This document shows positions 54,664 through 63,823 of a stretch of 64,000 bases of DNA, one piece after another. The DNA is from Ligilactobacillus cholophilus. GTDB taxonomy: Bacteria > Bacillota > Bacilli > Lactobacillales > Lactobacillaceae. Where the stretch lies: positions 1,488,001 to 1,552,000 of the forward strand of contig NZ_CP127832.1 in NCBI RefSeq assembly GCF_030389495.1, written 5' to 3'. The position numbers and the translations under genes were made by a program. Numbering within the stretch: the first letter of the stretch is position 1; each line of letters begins with the position of its first letter. Below the pieces are notes generated by a model that made no database searches, was not told the DNA's origin, and worked only from the letters and a program-made list of their open reading frames with translations.

Positions 54664-56628
54664 TTGGATAAACGTAATTTTAAATTCCATAAAATGACTT
54701 TGGTAGCAATCATGACATTGATTTGTTCTGTGTTAATTAATCCACTCTCAGCTATTGCGAATACAACCAAAGCACAAGACAGTGCAAATGTGAAAATTAC
54801 GAGCATAAGTAGTAGTGTATCAAATGTAAAGGATGGTCAACGGTTAAAAATTTCCGTCAGTTTCCAAGGAAATGGTAAAGTTCAGCCGGGTGAACAAATT
54901 GTGATGGATTTACCTGAAGCTACTGATACGACTGGTGGTTTATATGGGTTGAAAGCTAATTATGAAATTAATGCATCATTTGGCGGAAAGGTTGTTGAAA
55001 ATGCAGCAACTGCTCACGTTGAAGGGCATACAGTTACAATTACCTTTAATGAACCAATCACTCAACTAACAAGTGGTTTTTCGGGTTCTTTTAATTTCTA
55101 TGTTCAAGCTGAAAAGAGTCTTTCTGGTGAAAATGCACCAGTGAGTCCTGATTGGGGTGTTGATATTGATGGGCCTACAATCACGATTGAAGATGACCCT
55201 ACAGCAGATGATAATAGTGGAACAACTGAAGATACACAAACTAAACCAGATGTTTCTAAAGCAAAATTAACTAAGGCCGCTGTTATTGGTAAAGATGGTA
55301 ACATCAACTGGATTATTAATGGGACTGTTCCTGAAGGAGTAACAGGAAACATTGTAATTACTGATGATCCTAATCCAGCAGGGAAAGTTGATTGGAGCAG
55401 TTTCATTCTTTCAGTTACAACTTCAAGTGGATACTCTGAAAATTATACAATCAATGATTTATCACGTTTAGGAGCAACAATTGAAACGGATGATCCAGAA
55501 GAGGGTGCCTTTGTATTAACAATCCCAGAGTGGTCATTATCTGGTACAGCATGGCAAATTAACTACCGTACAATTGTAAGTGATGATGTTCAAGTCGGAT
55601 CTGTTATTAGTAATGACGTTACAATGGCATATCCAGGAAATAATATGAATGCTAGCAAAGATGTCATTATTGAATCTAATGGTTCTGGTGAAATCACTGG
55701 CTTAGAAGGTAGTACATTGACATTAATCAAACAAGATGAAACTATACATGAAGCTTTAGCAGGTGCAGGTTTTGAATTGATTAATCAAACAACTGGGACA
55801 ACCGTTACAACTAAGAGTAACGCAGATGGTGAGATTATCTTTAATAATTTAGCTGATGGAACTTATCGTTTGAAAGAAACGGTTGCTCCTGATGGTTATC
55901 AATTAAGTGATCAGGAATATCAATTTACGATTACTGATGGAACGATTACCGATTCAAATCTTCCAAGTGACAATATCATTTTGAATAAGAAAATTGCAGC
56001 TACAAGTTCTTCAAGTTCAGAGTCAAGTAGCTCATCATCAGAAAGTAGTAGTTCAAGTTCAAAAGATAGTTCAAGCTCATCAAGTTCGGTAATACCAAGT
56101 AGTTCATTAATAGAAAGTAGTAGTTCAAGTTCAAAAGATAGTTCGAGCTTATCAAGTTCAGTAATATCAAGTAGTTCATCAATGGAAAGTAGTAGCTCAA
56201 GTTCAAAAGATAGTTCGAGCTCATCAAGTTCGGTAATACCAAGTAGTTCATTAATAGAAAGTAGTAGTTCAAGTTCAAAAGATAGTTCGAGTTCATCAAG
56301 TTCGGTAATACCAAGTAGTTCATCAATGGAAAGTAGTAGTTCTAGTTCGATAAGCAAGTCTACAAGTAAGCACAGCTCAACGAGTGCAACTGTAATTAAG
56401 CAATCAACGTCAAATTCAAAGAATAATTCAATGAGTTCAGTATTATCAAGTAGTTCTGTAAGCTCTGCTAGCGAAAGTGTAACTGCAACTGAAAATAATG
56501 ATTCTAGTCAGAAAGAACAACAAAACTTACCGCAAACAGGTGAACGTCATAATGATGTGCTTTCAATGGTTGTTGGTAGTCTCCTTTTAGGAATTGCTGG
56601 TTTTGTTGTATTACGTAAAAATAATTAA
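54664..56628 (+). CDS. LPxTG-anchored surface adhesin with SpaA/Cna_B domain and Ser-rich stalk
   Basis: A 654-residue wall protein. The signal peptide (about 1-35) ends in the PLSAIANTT region. A collagen-adhesin-like N-terminal region (KDGQRLKISVSFQGNGKVQPGEQIVMDLPE...; ISNDVTMAYPG) spans roughly 45-345. A SpaA/Cna_B domain (LTLIKQDETIHEALAGAGFELI; GTYRLKETVAPDGYQL) spans about 355-440. A Ser-rich stalk of near-identical 24-residue units follows, then LPQTGE, a hydrophobic helix and a basic tail, for sortase A. TTG 54664 has GGAGGA 9 bases upstream. It probably binds host or extracellular matrix protein, though the ligand is not known. The stalk repeats may vary between strains. Confidence 0.92.
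   Translation: MDKRNFKFHKMTLVAIMTLICSVLINPLSAIANTTKAQDSANVKITSISSSVSNVKDGQRLKISVSFQGNGKVQPGEQIVMDLPEATDTTGGLYGLKANYEINASFGGKVVENAATAHVEGHTVTITFNEPITQLTSGFSGSFNFYVQAEKSLSGENAPVSPDWGVDIDGPTITIEDDPTADDNSGTTEDTQTKPDVSKAKLTKAAVIGKDGNINWIINGTVPEGVTGNIVITDDPNPAGKVDWSSFILSVTTSSGYSENYTINDLSRLGATIETDDPEEGAFVLTIPEWSLSGTAWQINYRTIVSDDVQVGSVISNDVTMAYPGNNMNASKDVIIESNGSGEITGLEGSTLTLIKQDETIHEALAGAGFELINQTTGTTVTTKSNADGEIIFNNLADGTYRLKETVAPDGYQLSDQEYQFTITDGTITDSNLPSDNIILNKKIAATSSSSSESSSSSSESSSSSSKDSSSSSSSVIPSSSLIESSSSSSKDSSSLSSSVISSSSSMESSSSSSKDSSSSSSSVIPSSSLIESSSSSSKDSSSSSSSVIPSSSSMESSSSSSISKSTSKHSSTSATVIKQSTSNSKNNSMSSVLSSSSVSSASESVTATENNDSSQKEQQNLPQTGERHNDVLSMVVGSLLLGIAGFVVLRKNN
56041..56328 (+). repeat. 72-bp in-frame tandem repeats (adhesin stalk)
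   Basis: Four copies begin at 56041, 56113, 56185 and 56257. Each encodes ESSSSSSKDSSS-type 24-residue units ending VIPSSSLI or a variant. The copies differ by single bases. Confidence 0.93.
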
Positions 56629-56636
56629 TAGTTAAA

Positions 56637-56671
56637 TTAAAAGGGATGCATTAACATCCCTTTATTTTTTT
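56637..56671 (+). terminator. Terminator after the adhesin gene
   Basis: AAAGGGATG/CATCCCTTT with loop CATTAA and a T run. Confidence 0.88.
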
Positions 56672-56674
56672 ATA

Positions 56675-56708
56675 AAAAACAGAGATTGCGTTGGAACAAT
56701 CTCTGTTT
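56675..56708 (-). terminator. Minus-strand terminator with no assigned gene
   Basis: AACAGAGATTG/CAATCTCTGTT is an 11-bp perfect stem. The T run is on the minus-strand side (toward lower coordinates), so it would end a transcript coming leftward from the 56.7-57.1 kb interval. Confidence 0.65.
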
Positions 56709-56897
56709 AATAAGGAGTTATCTGAATACTTTAATCATGTTTTGATTTACTAATGTTATTCATATATGTATCATCAACAACTGACACTAATCTTTGTAAT
56801 TTGTTCTATTTATACAAGTTAGTAATATGAGTGGATATATTTGAAATTGTGACTTTGTTATTCAAAATAATTAGTGTCAGTTTTGTTGATGTTAACG

Positions 56898-56951
56898 GGC
56901 AGTCCCATAATGACTACAATTCATTATGCTGGCTGGACTAAAGCTATTGCC
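56898..56951. ncRNA. Candidate structured RNA
   Basis: Nested pairing: GGCA with TGCC at the ends, GTCC with GGAC, then an 8-bp inner stem CATAATGA/TCATTATG with loop CTACAAT; the strands have asymmetric bulges. A plus-strand terminator starts 22 bases later. It could be transcribed from either strand. No known family is recognised. Confidence 0.35.
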
Positions 56952-56972
56952 TCCCAACCAAGAACAACATCT

Positions 56973-57008
56973 ATCAAAGAAATCTAAATTCTTTGATATT
57001 TTTATTTT
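56973..57008 (+). terminator. Plus-strand terminator in the gene-free interval
   Basis: ATCAAAGAA/TTCTTTGAT with a 7-base loop and a T-rich tail. No protein gene lies before it within 340 bases, suggesting a short non-coding transcript. Confidence 0.7.
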
Positions 57009-57169
57009 AACAAAAATCATTTTTATAAGCAACATTTTGAAATAATGTGTTGGATACAATGTAATTTATTTTGATATACTTTATTTGAAAAGAACAGTTT
57101 TCTTGGTATTCAATTCCAAAACATTATAATAAAGTTGTATCAAAAAAATTACTATAATAAGGAGATAGT

Positions 57170-57970
57170 ATGATGACGAATGAATTTCCACAGGTATTAA
57201 CTATTGCTGGATCAGATTGCGATGGTTCAGCAGGAATGCAAGCAGATATGAATACTTTTTTTGCGCGTAATGTATACGGAATGTCAGTGTTGACTGCATG
57301 TGTTGCAGGTAACTCATATGGAATTGAAGATAGCATTACTTTAGCACCAGATTTTATTGCTAAACAGTGCGAAGTATTAGCTAAAGATTTCAAAATCAGG
57401 GCAGTAAAAACAGGGATGCTTGCTGATTTAACAACTATCAAAAGTGTAATTAAGTTATTGAAAGAATATGATTTTGGCAAGTTAGTTGTTGATCCTGTAA
57501 TCATTACTAAACACGGTAATATGTTGCTTGAGGAAGAAGCTTATGATGAATTACGGACTAACTTACTTCCATTAGCGGATATTATTACTCCTAATTTTTA
57601 TGAAACAGAAAAAATCGCTGAAATTAAATTGAGTAATGAAACAGACATTATGCAAGCTGCTGAAATTTTACAAAGTGATGGGGTTAAAAATATTGTAATT
57701 AAAGGCAAGCATGATGGCCAAAGTGATGTTGTGAAAGACTATGTTCGTCTAGAAAATGGCAAGTCATTCTGGTTAAGTCATCCTTTTGTGGACACAGAAC
57801 ATATCAATGGAACTGGCGATACTTTATCAGCATGTATTGTCGCTGAATTGGCTAAGGGCTTCAATGTCGAAGATGCAATTCGCATTGCGGTTAAATACAC
57901 ATATGAATGTATTGCACATCCAATTTCAGTTGGTCATAAGTTTGGTCCAATCAATCACTGGGCAAAATAA
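57170..57970 (+). CDS. Pyridoxine/hydroxymethylpyrimidine kinase (PdxK/ThiD family)
   Basis: A 266-residue ribokinase-fold enzyme. FPQVLTIAGSDCDGSAGMQADM binds substrate, KTGML is conserved, VVDPVI and TPNFYETEKIAEI follow, and NGTGDTLSACIVAEL is the anion-hole/catalytic motif. It phosphorylates pyridoxine or hydroxymethylpyrimidine; lactobacillar members are often annotated as either. GGAG lies 5 bases before ATG 57170 (ATG 57173 is also possible). There is no thiamine operon beside it, so a pyridoxal salvage role is at least as likely. Confidence 0.85.
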   Translation: MMTNEFPQVLTIAGSDCDGSAGMQADMNTFFARNVYGMSVLTACVAGNSYGIEDSITLAPDFIAKQCEVLAKDFKIRAVKTGMLADLTTIKSVIKLLKEYDFGKLVVDPVIITKHGNMLLEEEAYDELRTNLLPLADIITPNFYETEKIAEIKLSNETDIMQAAEILQSDGVKNIVIKGKHDGQSDVVKDYVRLENGKSFWLSHPFVDTEHINGTGDTLSACIVAELAKGFNVEDAIRIAVKYTYECIAHPISVGHKFGPINHWAK

Positions 57971-58058
57971 CTTGATTGCCCATTTTTATTGCATTCAAGT
58001 TAAGGTAATTGTACCCATAGGACAATTAAAATACTCTTACCAATAAGGGAGTGATACA

Positions 58059-58856
58059 ATGACAATGACTGATTTTCAAAGAAAATATGGAAAATACGCA
58101 GTTTTATTTGGTGGTGCAAAGGGCTTAGGCAAACAAACTGCCTTGAAGTTAGCGGAAAAGGGGCTAAGCATTGTTTGCATTAATGATCGCCAAGATAATT
58201 TAGATGCATTTGAAGCTGAATTTCGGAAAACTTTCTCGGTTGATTTTATCCCCGTTCAAGTTGATTTAGGCGAAGAAAATGCTGCATTGGATGTATTTGA
58301 TGTGACTGATCGGTTAGATGTTGGTTTTGTAAGTTATATCGCTGCATTCCATAAATTTGGTAAGGTTCAAGATATTTCATGGGAAGATTATAAAAAGATG
58401 TTGAACATCAATGTAGTTAACTTTACACAGGCAATGAAACATTATATGGGGATTTTCTGTGAACAAGGTCGCGGTGGTATTTTAAATTATTCAAGTTTAA
58501 CTGCATTGACAAGTTCACCATATAACGTTGAATATGGAGCTGGAAAAGCTTATGTTAAAGCCTTTACACAAGCAATGGCTTACGAAGGCGAAAAAGAAGG
58601 TGTTGATGTGATGGTCGCTTCTTTAGGAGCAACAACCACTGAACGTGAATTAAAAGCTCAACCTCAAGGAGAGCTAGGTGCTAAGATTCAAGCAATGGCA
58701 CTTTCACCAGCAGATACAGTTGATGAAATCTTTGATAATTTTGGCAAAGTGCATTCTTATTATGTTGGGAAACATCCTCAAGAACAGGTTAAAAATTGGC
58801 GTTTGCAAAATGATGATGATTCATTAGCTGAATATATGGGTAAATTTTATGAATAA
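58059..58856 (+). CDS. Short-chain dehydrogenase/reductase
   Basis: A 265-residue classical SDR: the cofactor site is LFGGAKGLGKQTALKLAEKG, the catalytic Ser is in LNYSSLTAL and YxxxK in EYGAGKAYV. The N-terminus (YAVLFGGAKG) is of the NAD(P)-dependent oxidoreductase kind. Substrate unknown. GGGAGTG precedes the ATG. A strong bidirectional terminator follows. No cluster partner is seen apart from the upstream kinase gene, 88 bp away. Confidence 0.9.
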   Translation: MTMTDFQRKYGKYAVLFGGAKGLGKQTALKLAEKGLSIVCINDRQDNLDAFEAEFRKTFSVDFIPVQVDLGEENAALDVFDVTDRLDVGFVSYIAAFHKFGKVQDISWEDYKKMLNINVVNFTQAMKHYMGIFCEQGRGGILNYSSLTALTSSPYNVEYGAGKAYVKAFTQAMAYEGEKEGVDVMVASLGATTTERELKAQPQGELGAKIQAMALSPADTVDEIFDNFGKVHSYYVGKHPQEQVKNWRLQNDDDSLAEYMGKFYE

Positions 58857-58858
58857 AT

Positions 58859-58890
58859 AAAAAGGTATGGAATTTTCCATACCTTTTTTA
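58859..58890. terminator. Bidirectional terminator
   Basis: AAAAGGTATGGA pairs with CCATACCTTTT around an A/T loop, between convergent genes. Confidence 0.85.
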
Positions 58891-58894
58891 ATAA

Positions 58895-59830
58895 TTAGAA
58901 ACATTGTAGTAAGTTAATGATTAATTTTACAAACTTAGTACGATCAAGATTCATTAAGACTTTAGCGTTATTTTCTTTTTCGAGTAAGCCAGCAAAATCA
59001 ACGATTGTTTCTCCAGCGGTTAATTGCCCTTGAGTTTCAACATCAATGTAAGCATCATGTGTTTCAAAGATATCAGGTTGTAGTAAGTAGGCAATGGTAC
59101 ATGGGTCATGCACCGGAGTTCCAGTTAATTGGAAACGTTCTTGGCCATACCATTCACCATAGAAATTCATCTGATCATGAATTGCCTGAGCAACTGGATT
59201 ATTGATTTTACCAATTTCTGCTAAATCTTCAGGATGAATTTGTGCTTTTAAGGTAACATTTAATCCAGCCATTACTAATGGAATTCCTTCATTAATAACG
59301 ATTTTAGCGGCTTCAGGATCAACTGCCATGTTAAATTCAGTGGTTGGAAATACATTTCCTTGTCCAGCAGCTCCACCCATAAAGACAATTTGTTTAATTT
59401 TGGTTTTCAATTCTGGATGAATGCGTAAGAAAAGGGCGATGTTTGTCATTGGACCAGTTACTACTAAAGTAATTGGCTCAATTTGCGTTCGTAAAATTTC
59501 AGCAATCAATTCCACTGCTGGCAGAGGTTGTGGTTTGAAAGTTGGTTCGGGTAAATCAGCTCCATCTAAACCAGTTTCTCCGTGTACATAGTCAGCGATT
59601 TGTAACTGACGCATTAATGGGCGTTGATTACCACTTGCGACTGGAATATCAGTTGCACCTAATAGAGTTAACATGCGTAATGCATTATACAAAGTTTTAT
59701 CCGGGGTTTGGTTTCCAGCAGAAGTTGTTACTGCCAATAAATCAATTTCTGGGGATGCAACTGCCATTGTTAAGGCGAGTGCATCGTCATGTCCAGGATC
59801 ACAATCTAAAATAATTTTTTCTTTAACCAT
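58895..59830 (-). CDS. Ribonucleoside hydrolase (inosine-uridine preferring type)
   Basis: A 311-residue enzyme with the calcium-binding N-terminus IILDCDPGHDDALALTMA, GNQTPDKTLYNALRML, TGPMTNIALFLR, and HDPCTIAYLL near the end. It cleaves nucleosides to ribose and base for purine/pyrimidine salvage. ATG 59830 is preferred because GGATG-type pairing lies upstream; an earlier ATG at 59848 has no ribosome binding site. Similar to RihA/RihC/IunH; exact preference is not known. Confidence 0.93.
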   Translation of the reverse strand: MVKEKIILDCDPGHDDALALTMAVASPEIDLLAVTTSAGNQTPDKTLYNALRMLTLLGATDIPVASGNQRPLMRQLQIADYVHGETGLDGADLPEPTFKPQPLPAVELIAEILRTQIEPITLVVTGPMTNIALFLRIHPELKTKIKQIVFMGGAAGQGNVFPTTEFNMAVDPEAAKIVINEGIPLVMAGLNVTLKAQIHPEDLAEIGKINNPVAQAIHDQMNFYGEWYGQERFQLTGTPVHDPCTIAYLLQPDIFETHDAYIDVETQGQLTAGETIVDFAGLLEKENNAKVLMNLDRTKFVKLIINLLQCF

Positions 59831-59902
59831 GAGATCACATCCATTCATTTGTGAGTGAAGTTACATCGATTCTGTTTTCATTATAGCAAATGCCAGATCA
59901 AT

Positions 59903-60856
59903 CTATTGCTTTAATGAATTCCAAATTAGGTTAGCAATGCGTTCACGTTCAGTTTGACTGACTACTTGGAAATCGAGACCATCGATAACTTGGCTTTCAC
60001 CTTGAACGTAGGTACTATCAAAGTGTTGGTTTACGTTACGATATGACAAGGCTAAAATGCGTAAATCATTTAAAGTTAAGTCAGTTTTTACTTGGTCAGA
60101 AATGGAATCAAGGAAACTCTTATTAAGAACCGTGAATGGTGAGATTGATTTCTTTAATAAGGCTTCAATAACTAAGCGTTGACGTTGTTGACGACCATAG
60201 TCTCCCATTGGATCCTCATGACGCATACGAGCAAAGTTTAAAGCGGTTTTCCCATTCATATGTTGAGTTTCTCCTTGAACAAAACTCGAGCCACCATAGC
60301 TGAAAGTTAATGGAGATTTAACATCTACACCGCCAACATCATTGATGGCTTTTTCGAGTCCACCCATATTGATTAGGATATAGAAATCAATCGGAATATT
60401 GAAGTGTTGTTCAACGGTGTTAATAGCTTCTTTTACGCCACCATATGTATATGCTGAATTAATTTTGGCTGGTGAATATTGTGGATAATCTGGAAAGTTA
60501 ACTTCCATGTCACGTGGGATGCTGACAAGTGTAGTTTTCTTTGTATCAGGATTAAGAGTCATAATCATCATGGTATCAGTGCGACCAGTGTCATGGCGAC
60601 CTAAGGCACCGGTATCAGTTCCTAGAATTAATATTGAGATTGGTTTATGTTCACGTAAAAGTTTGTTTCCGTTACGTGTCATGTCCGCTCCTGACTTGGT
60701 GTACATCTTATCAGTTGTATTTTTAAGATTAAAAAAGCCTATTCCTGCGATAATCAGAATGATAGCTAAAATAATTAATAATAAACGACGCCAAAAATGG
60801 TGTTTCTTGGGTTTCTTTTCACGTGCAACACGTGAAAGAGGTTCTTCTTCATCCAT
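59903..60856 (-). CDS. LytR-CpsA-Psr (LCP) family ligase
   Basis: A 317-residue membrane-anchored protein. A basic cytoplasmic N-terminus and one helix (about 22-42) precede the LCP domain: SILILGTDTGALGRHDTGRTDTMMIMTLNPDTKK, SIPRDMEVNFP, and LNFARMRHEDPMGDYGRQQRQ, with the Arg/Asp residues that bind polyprenyl phosphate. LCP proteins attach wall teichoic acid or capsule to peptidoglycan. It is likely to serve the polysaccharide genes of this window, though it is not in their operons. AAAGAAG precedes the ATG. Confidence 0.95.
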   Translation of the reverse strand: MDEEEPLSRVAREKKPKKHHFWRRLLLIILAIILIIAGIGFFNLKNTTDKMYTKSGADMTRNGNKLLREHKPISILILGTDTGALGRHDTGRTDTMMIMTLNPDTKKTTLVSIPRDMEVNFPDYPQYSPAKINSAYTYGGVKEAINTVEQHFNIPIDFYILINMGGLEKAINDVGGVDVKSPLTFSYGGSSFVQGETQHMNGKTALNFARMRHEDPMGDYGRQQRQRLVIEALLKKSISPFTVLNKSFLDSISDQVKTDLTLNDLRILALSYRNVNQHFDSTYVQGESQVIDGLDFQVVSQTERERIANLIWNSLKQ

Positions 60857-61012
60857 ATGTTAAACTTCTTTCATAATAATATGATTTAATTATAGAACAA
60901 AAAGTTTAGATTTAATGTTTAAAAGACTTGGAAAATAAATTGCAATATATAATTGCGTCATACATATTTCTGTGTTAGTATATGTACAAATCTCTTATGT
61001 ATGCACATAAAT

Positions 61013-61048
61013 AAAAAGACTGATAGCTTTTGCTATCAGTCTTTTTAT
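61013..61048. terminator. Terminator after mleP
   Basis: A perfect 15-bp stem AAAAAGACTGATAGC/GCTATCAGTCTTTTT ends the malolactic operon on the minus strand; it can act in both directions. Confidence 0.88.
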
Positions 61049-61064
61049 TTTGTTATCTATCAAA

Positions 61065-62042
61065 TTAAATAAATTGCAAGATTCCCATTAAAATTGGAAC
61101 AACTACGATAAATAATACCGTACTCATTACAACAATATTGGTTGCATATTTAACATCACCATGTGCTTCATCAGCTAAAATAGGTAATACTGCAAGCATT
61201 GGTGTTGCTGATTGTACCACTAATGTTTGTTGCATTAAGTGTGGTAAATCAAAGTGTAAGATTGGAGCACCAAATTTGATCAATAAGATCAATACAACTG
61301 GTGATAATACAAAACGTCCCATCAATGCTAATACTGAATCACGGTCGAATTTGAAGTTGTTCAAACCAGCATCGCATAAAACAATCCCAATGTAAATCAA
61401 TGATAATGGAGTTACTAAGTTACCAACATAGCTTAATGCTTGGAAAGCAAAACTTGGTTGATCGTTTGGTAAACCAAGTAATAACCAAATAATAGCAACC
61501 ACAAAACCAACTAATGGCATTGGTAATAATTTTTGCCAGTTTAATTTACGCTTTTGCTTGTTAGCTTTATCAACAGTAGGGTCATCATTGTAAATTAAGA
61601 AAATTCCAAATGCCCATGTTGAAACAGTGTTAATCAAGTAGTAAATCAAGAAGTAAGGCATTGCCTTTGCACCGAATAAAGCGTTGTTAAGTGGCATTCC
61701 AATAAAGATTGTATTGGCGTTAACGATCGCGTTCATTAAGATTCCACGACGACCTGGACATACTTTAAGCACTTTAACAACTAAATATGCAATCAAGTAG
61801 CCAATAATAACCCCTAAAGCAGGGAAAATTAAACCTTCACCAAGACTACGTAAACTATCACGTGTTAAATGTTCTTGTACAGAAACAAAAATTGATGCAG
61901 GTAAAGCGATTTTTGTGATTAAGTTTGAAATGTTACCAGCAAATGAATCGCTGAACCAACCAAACTTACGTAAAATGAAACCAAGTGCCATGATTAAAAC
62001 AATCACGATAACACTTGAAACTGAAGTTAAAAATGTATCCAT
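61065..62042 (-). CDS. mleP: Malate permease, auxin efflux carrier family
   Basis: A 325-residue, about ten-segment transporter of the AEC family (ALGFILRKFGWFSDSFAGNISNLITKIALPASIF start; NANTIFIGMPLNNALFG; SATPMLAVLPILADEAHGD end). Next to malolactic enzyme it takes up malate, or exchanges it with lactate. AAGGAG lies before the ATG and the upstream malolactic gene ends 28 bases away, so the two form an operon. Identity of substrate comes from context. Confidence 0.9.
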   Translation of the reverse strand: MDTFLTSVSSVIVIVLIMALGFILRKFGWFSDSFAGNISNLITKIALPASIFVSVQEHLTRDSLRSLGEGLIFPALGVIIGYLIAYLVVKVLKVCPGRRGILMNAIVNANTIFIGMPLNNALFGAKAMPYFLIYYLINTVSTWAFGIFLIYNDDPTVDKANKQKRKLNWQKLLPMPLVGFVVAIIWLLLGLPNDQPSFAFQALSYVGNLVTPLSLIYIGIVLCDAGLNNFKFDRDSVLALMGRFVLSPVVLILLIKFGAPILHFDLPHLMQQTLVVQSATPMLAVLPILADEAHGDVKYATNIVVMSTVLFIVVVPILMGILQFI

Positions 62043-62070
62043 CCTATATGCTCCTTATTTCGTTAATATC

Positions 62071-63690
62071 TTAATATTTTGGTTCCCATTTCATATCAGT
62101 AACAGCTTTGTGAGCGTCTGATACAGGAGATAAACCTTGGTCAATTGCACTTTGAGCAACTGTTTCAGCTACTGTTTGAGTGAATTCTGTTAATTTAGCA
62201 ACTGGAGGAAGAACAGCAGCACCAGGTTCACTAGCGTCAACGATTCCACCTAATGCGTGAGCAGCAGCAGCTAACATTTTTTCGTTAACAATCTTAGCTT
62301 TAGCTGCGATTGAACCGAAACCAACCCCAGGGTAAACTAAAGCGTTGTTGGCTTGTCCAATTGTATATGTTACACCATTGTATTCAACAGGTGCTGATGG
62401 AATACCAGTTGCAACTAAGGCCTTACCATCTGTCCACTTGATAATATCTTCAGCTTTTGCTTCCAATAATTTTGTTGGATTTGAAATTGGGAAGATAATT
62501 GGACGTTCTGTATGTGCAGCCATTTCCTTCACGATTGTTTCAGTAAATGCACCTGGTTGTTTTGAAGTACCAATCATAACTGTTGGGTGAATTGTTTTTA
62601 CAATTGTTTCAAGATCAGTTAATTCATCAGCATTTTCAAATTCACTACGTTTACGTACAAATGGTTTTTGAGCTTGTGTCAAACCCTCTGTATCTTCGAA
62701 TAATAATCCTTGTTTGTCAACTAGGTAGAAGTGCTTCTTAGCTTCTTCACGTGATAAACCATTACGTACAAGTTCATCACACATCATGTTGGCAATTCCG
62801 CAACCAGCAGTACCAGCACCAAATGTTAAGAAGACTTGGTCTGTTAATTTTTCTTTTGAGATGTTTAAAGCACCAAGCACAGCAGCTAAGCAGATAATTC
62901 CAGTACCTTGAATATCATCGTTGAATACAGGAATTTCATCTTGGTATTTTTCTAAGATAACGTCAGCGTTTGTTCGACCAAAGTCTTCAAAGTGAATCAA
63001 GACTTCTGGGAATAACTTGCGACTTGTAGCAACAAATTTATCAACCATTGCGAAGTATTCATCACCATAAACACGTTCGTGGTGGTTTCCTAAGTACAAT
63101 GGGTCATTTAATAATTCTTCGTTGTTAGTACCAGCATCTAATGATACAGCTAAAACATTCTTAGGATCGATACCTGATGCAGCTGTATAAACCATTAATT
63201 TACCGATTGAGATGTCAACACCTTGAGTACCCCAGTCACCGATACCTAAAATAGCTTCAGCATCAGTTACAACGATTAATTTAATGTCGCGACCGTTAGC
63301 AGCATTCTTCAATGTAGCTTCAATATCATCTTGAGCATCAATTGAGATAAATGCAGCATCTTGTGGTTGCACGAATACGTGACTGTAGTTTTCAATTGAG
63401 TCAGCAATCACTGGATCATATACAACAGGCATGAATTCTACTAAGTGTTGATCCATTAAGTAGTAGAATAATGTCCGGTTAGTATTGAAAAGTTCCATTA
63501 AGAATTGGCGTTTTTCAAAATTATTTGGTTTAGCTTGATAATGATCATAAGTTTCTTTTGCTTGTTCTTCAATTGTTTGAATATTAATTGGTAAAGTTCC
63601 AACTAAGTTGTACTTTTCACGTTCTTCTTTTGTAAAAGCTGTTCCTTTATTTAAAAAAGGATCTCTTAACATGTCTAATCCATTTATCAT
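62071..63690 (-). CDS. mleS: Malolactic enzyme
   Basis: A 539-residue NAD- and Mn-dependent enzyme converting L-malate to L-lactate and CO2 without net NADH release, raising cytoplasmic pH and, with MleP, generating proton motive force. [14 protein letters not shown] start, [47 protein letters not shown], and [14 protein letters not shown] (NAD site) are as in malic/malolactic enzymes. Length and lack of a C-terminal extension fit malolactic enzyme rather than NADP malic enzyme, and the permease and LysR neighbours agree. ATG 63690 has GAGAGG 10 bases upstream. Confidence 0.94.
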   Translation of the reverse strand: MINGLDMLRDPFLNKGTAFTKEEREKYNLVGTLPINIQTIEEQAKETYDHYQAKPNNFEKRQFLMELFNTNRTLFYYLMDQHLVEFMPVVYDPVIADSIENYSHVFVQPQDAAFISIDAQDDIEATLKNAANGRDIKLIVVTDAEAILGIGDWGTQGVDISIGKLMVYTAASGIDPKNVLAVSLDAGTNNEELLNDPLYLGNHHERVYGDEYFAMVDKFVATSRKLFPEVLIHFEDFGRTNADVILEKYQDEIPVFNDDIQGTGIICLAAVLGALNISKEKLTDQVFLTFGAGTAGCGIANMMCDELVRNGLSREEAKKHFYLVDKQGLLFEDTEGLTQAQKPFVRKRSEFENADELTDLETIVKTIHPTVMIGTSKQPGAFTETIVKEMAAHTERPIIFPISNPTKLLEAKAEDIIKWTDGKALVATGIPSAPVEYNGVTYTIGQANNALVYPGVGFGSIAAKAKIVNEKMLAAAAHALGGIVDASEPGAAVLPPVAKLTEFTQTVAETVAQSAIDQGLSPVSDAHKAVTDMKWEPKY

Positions 63691-63772
63691 AATCTTTACG
63701 CCTCTCTATTTTTAATAATTATATTTAAAGTTTAAAAGCTAGTGATATTTATAGTCAAATCAGTGCTATACT

Positions 63773-63787
63773 ATAAATATTGTTTAT
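63773..63787. promoter_or_regulatory. LysR-type operator candidate in the mleS-mleR interval
   Basis: ATAAATATTGTTTAT is a near-perfect inverted repeat (ATAAA...TTTAT) with T-N11-A form, placed between the divergent genes 37 bases before mleR. It is a candidate for the box where MleR acts. Confidence 0.45.
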
Positions 63788-63823
63788 ATGAGAACGATAA
63801 ATTTGATAATATAGGTGTTTAAA

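Larger units (their letters stand above)
56709..57169. other. 460-base gene-free interval with unexplained inverted repeats
   Basis: No convincing protein gene is seen. It holds a 19-21 bp inverted repeat (56772-56790 with 56871-56891; CATCAACAA-CTGACACTAA type, one 2-base gap), a nested foldable segment at 56898-56951 and a plus-strand terminator (56973-57008). With the minus-strand terminator to the left, it may encode a small RNA or be a remnant of a small mobile element. Confidence 0.5.

Noticed and set aside
55920-56357. Long open frames on the minus strand opposite the serine-rich repeats
   Set aside because: They are the Leu/Glu-rich and Leu/Asn-rich mirror images of Ser codons in the repeats; no ribosome binding site or family pattern.
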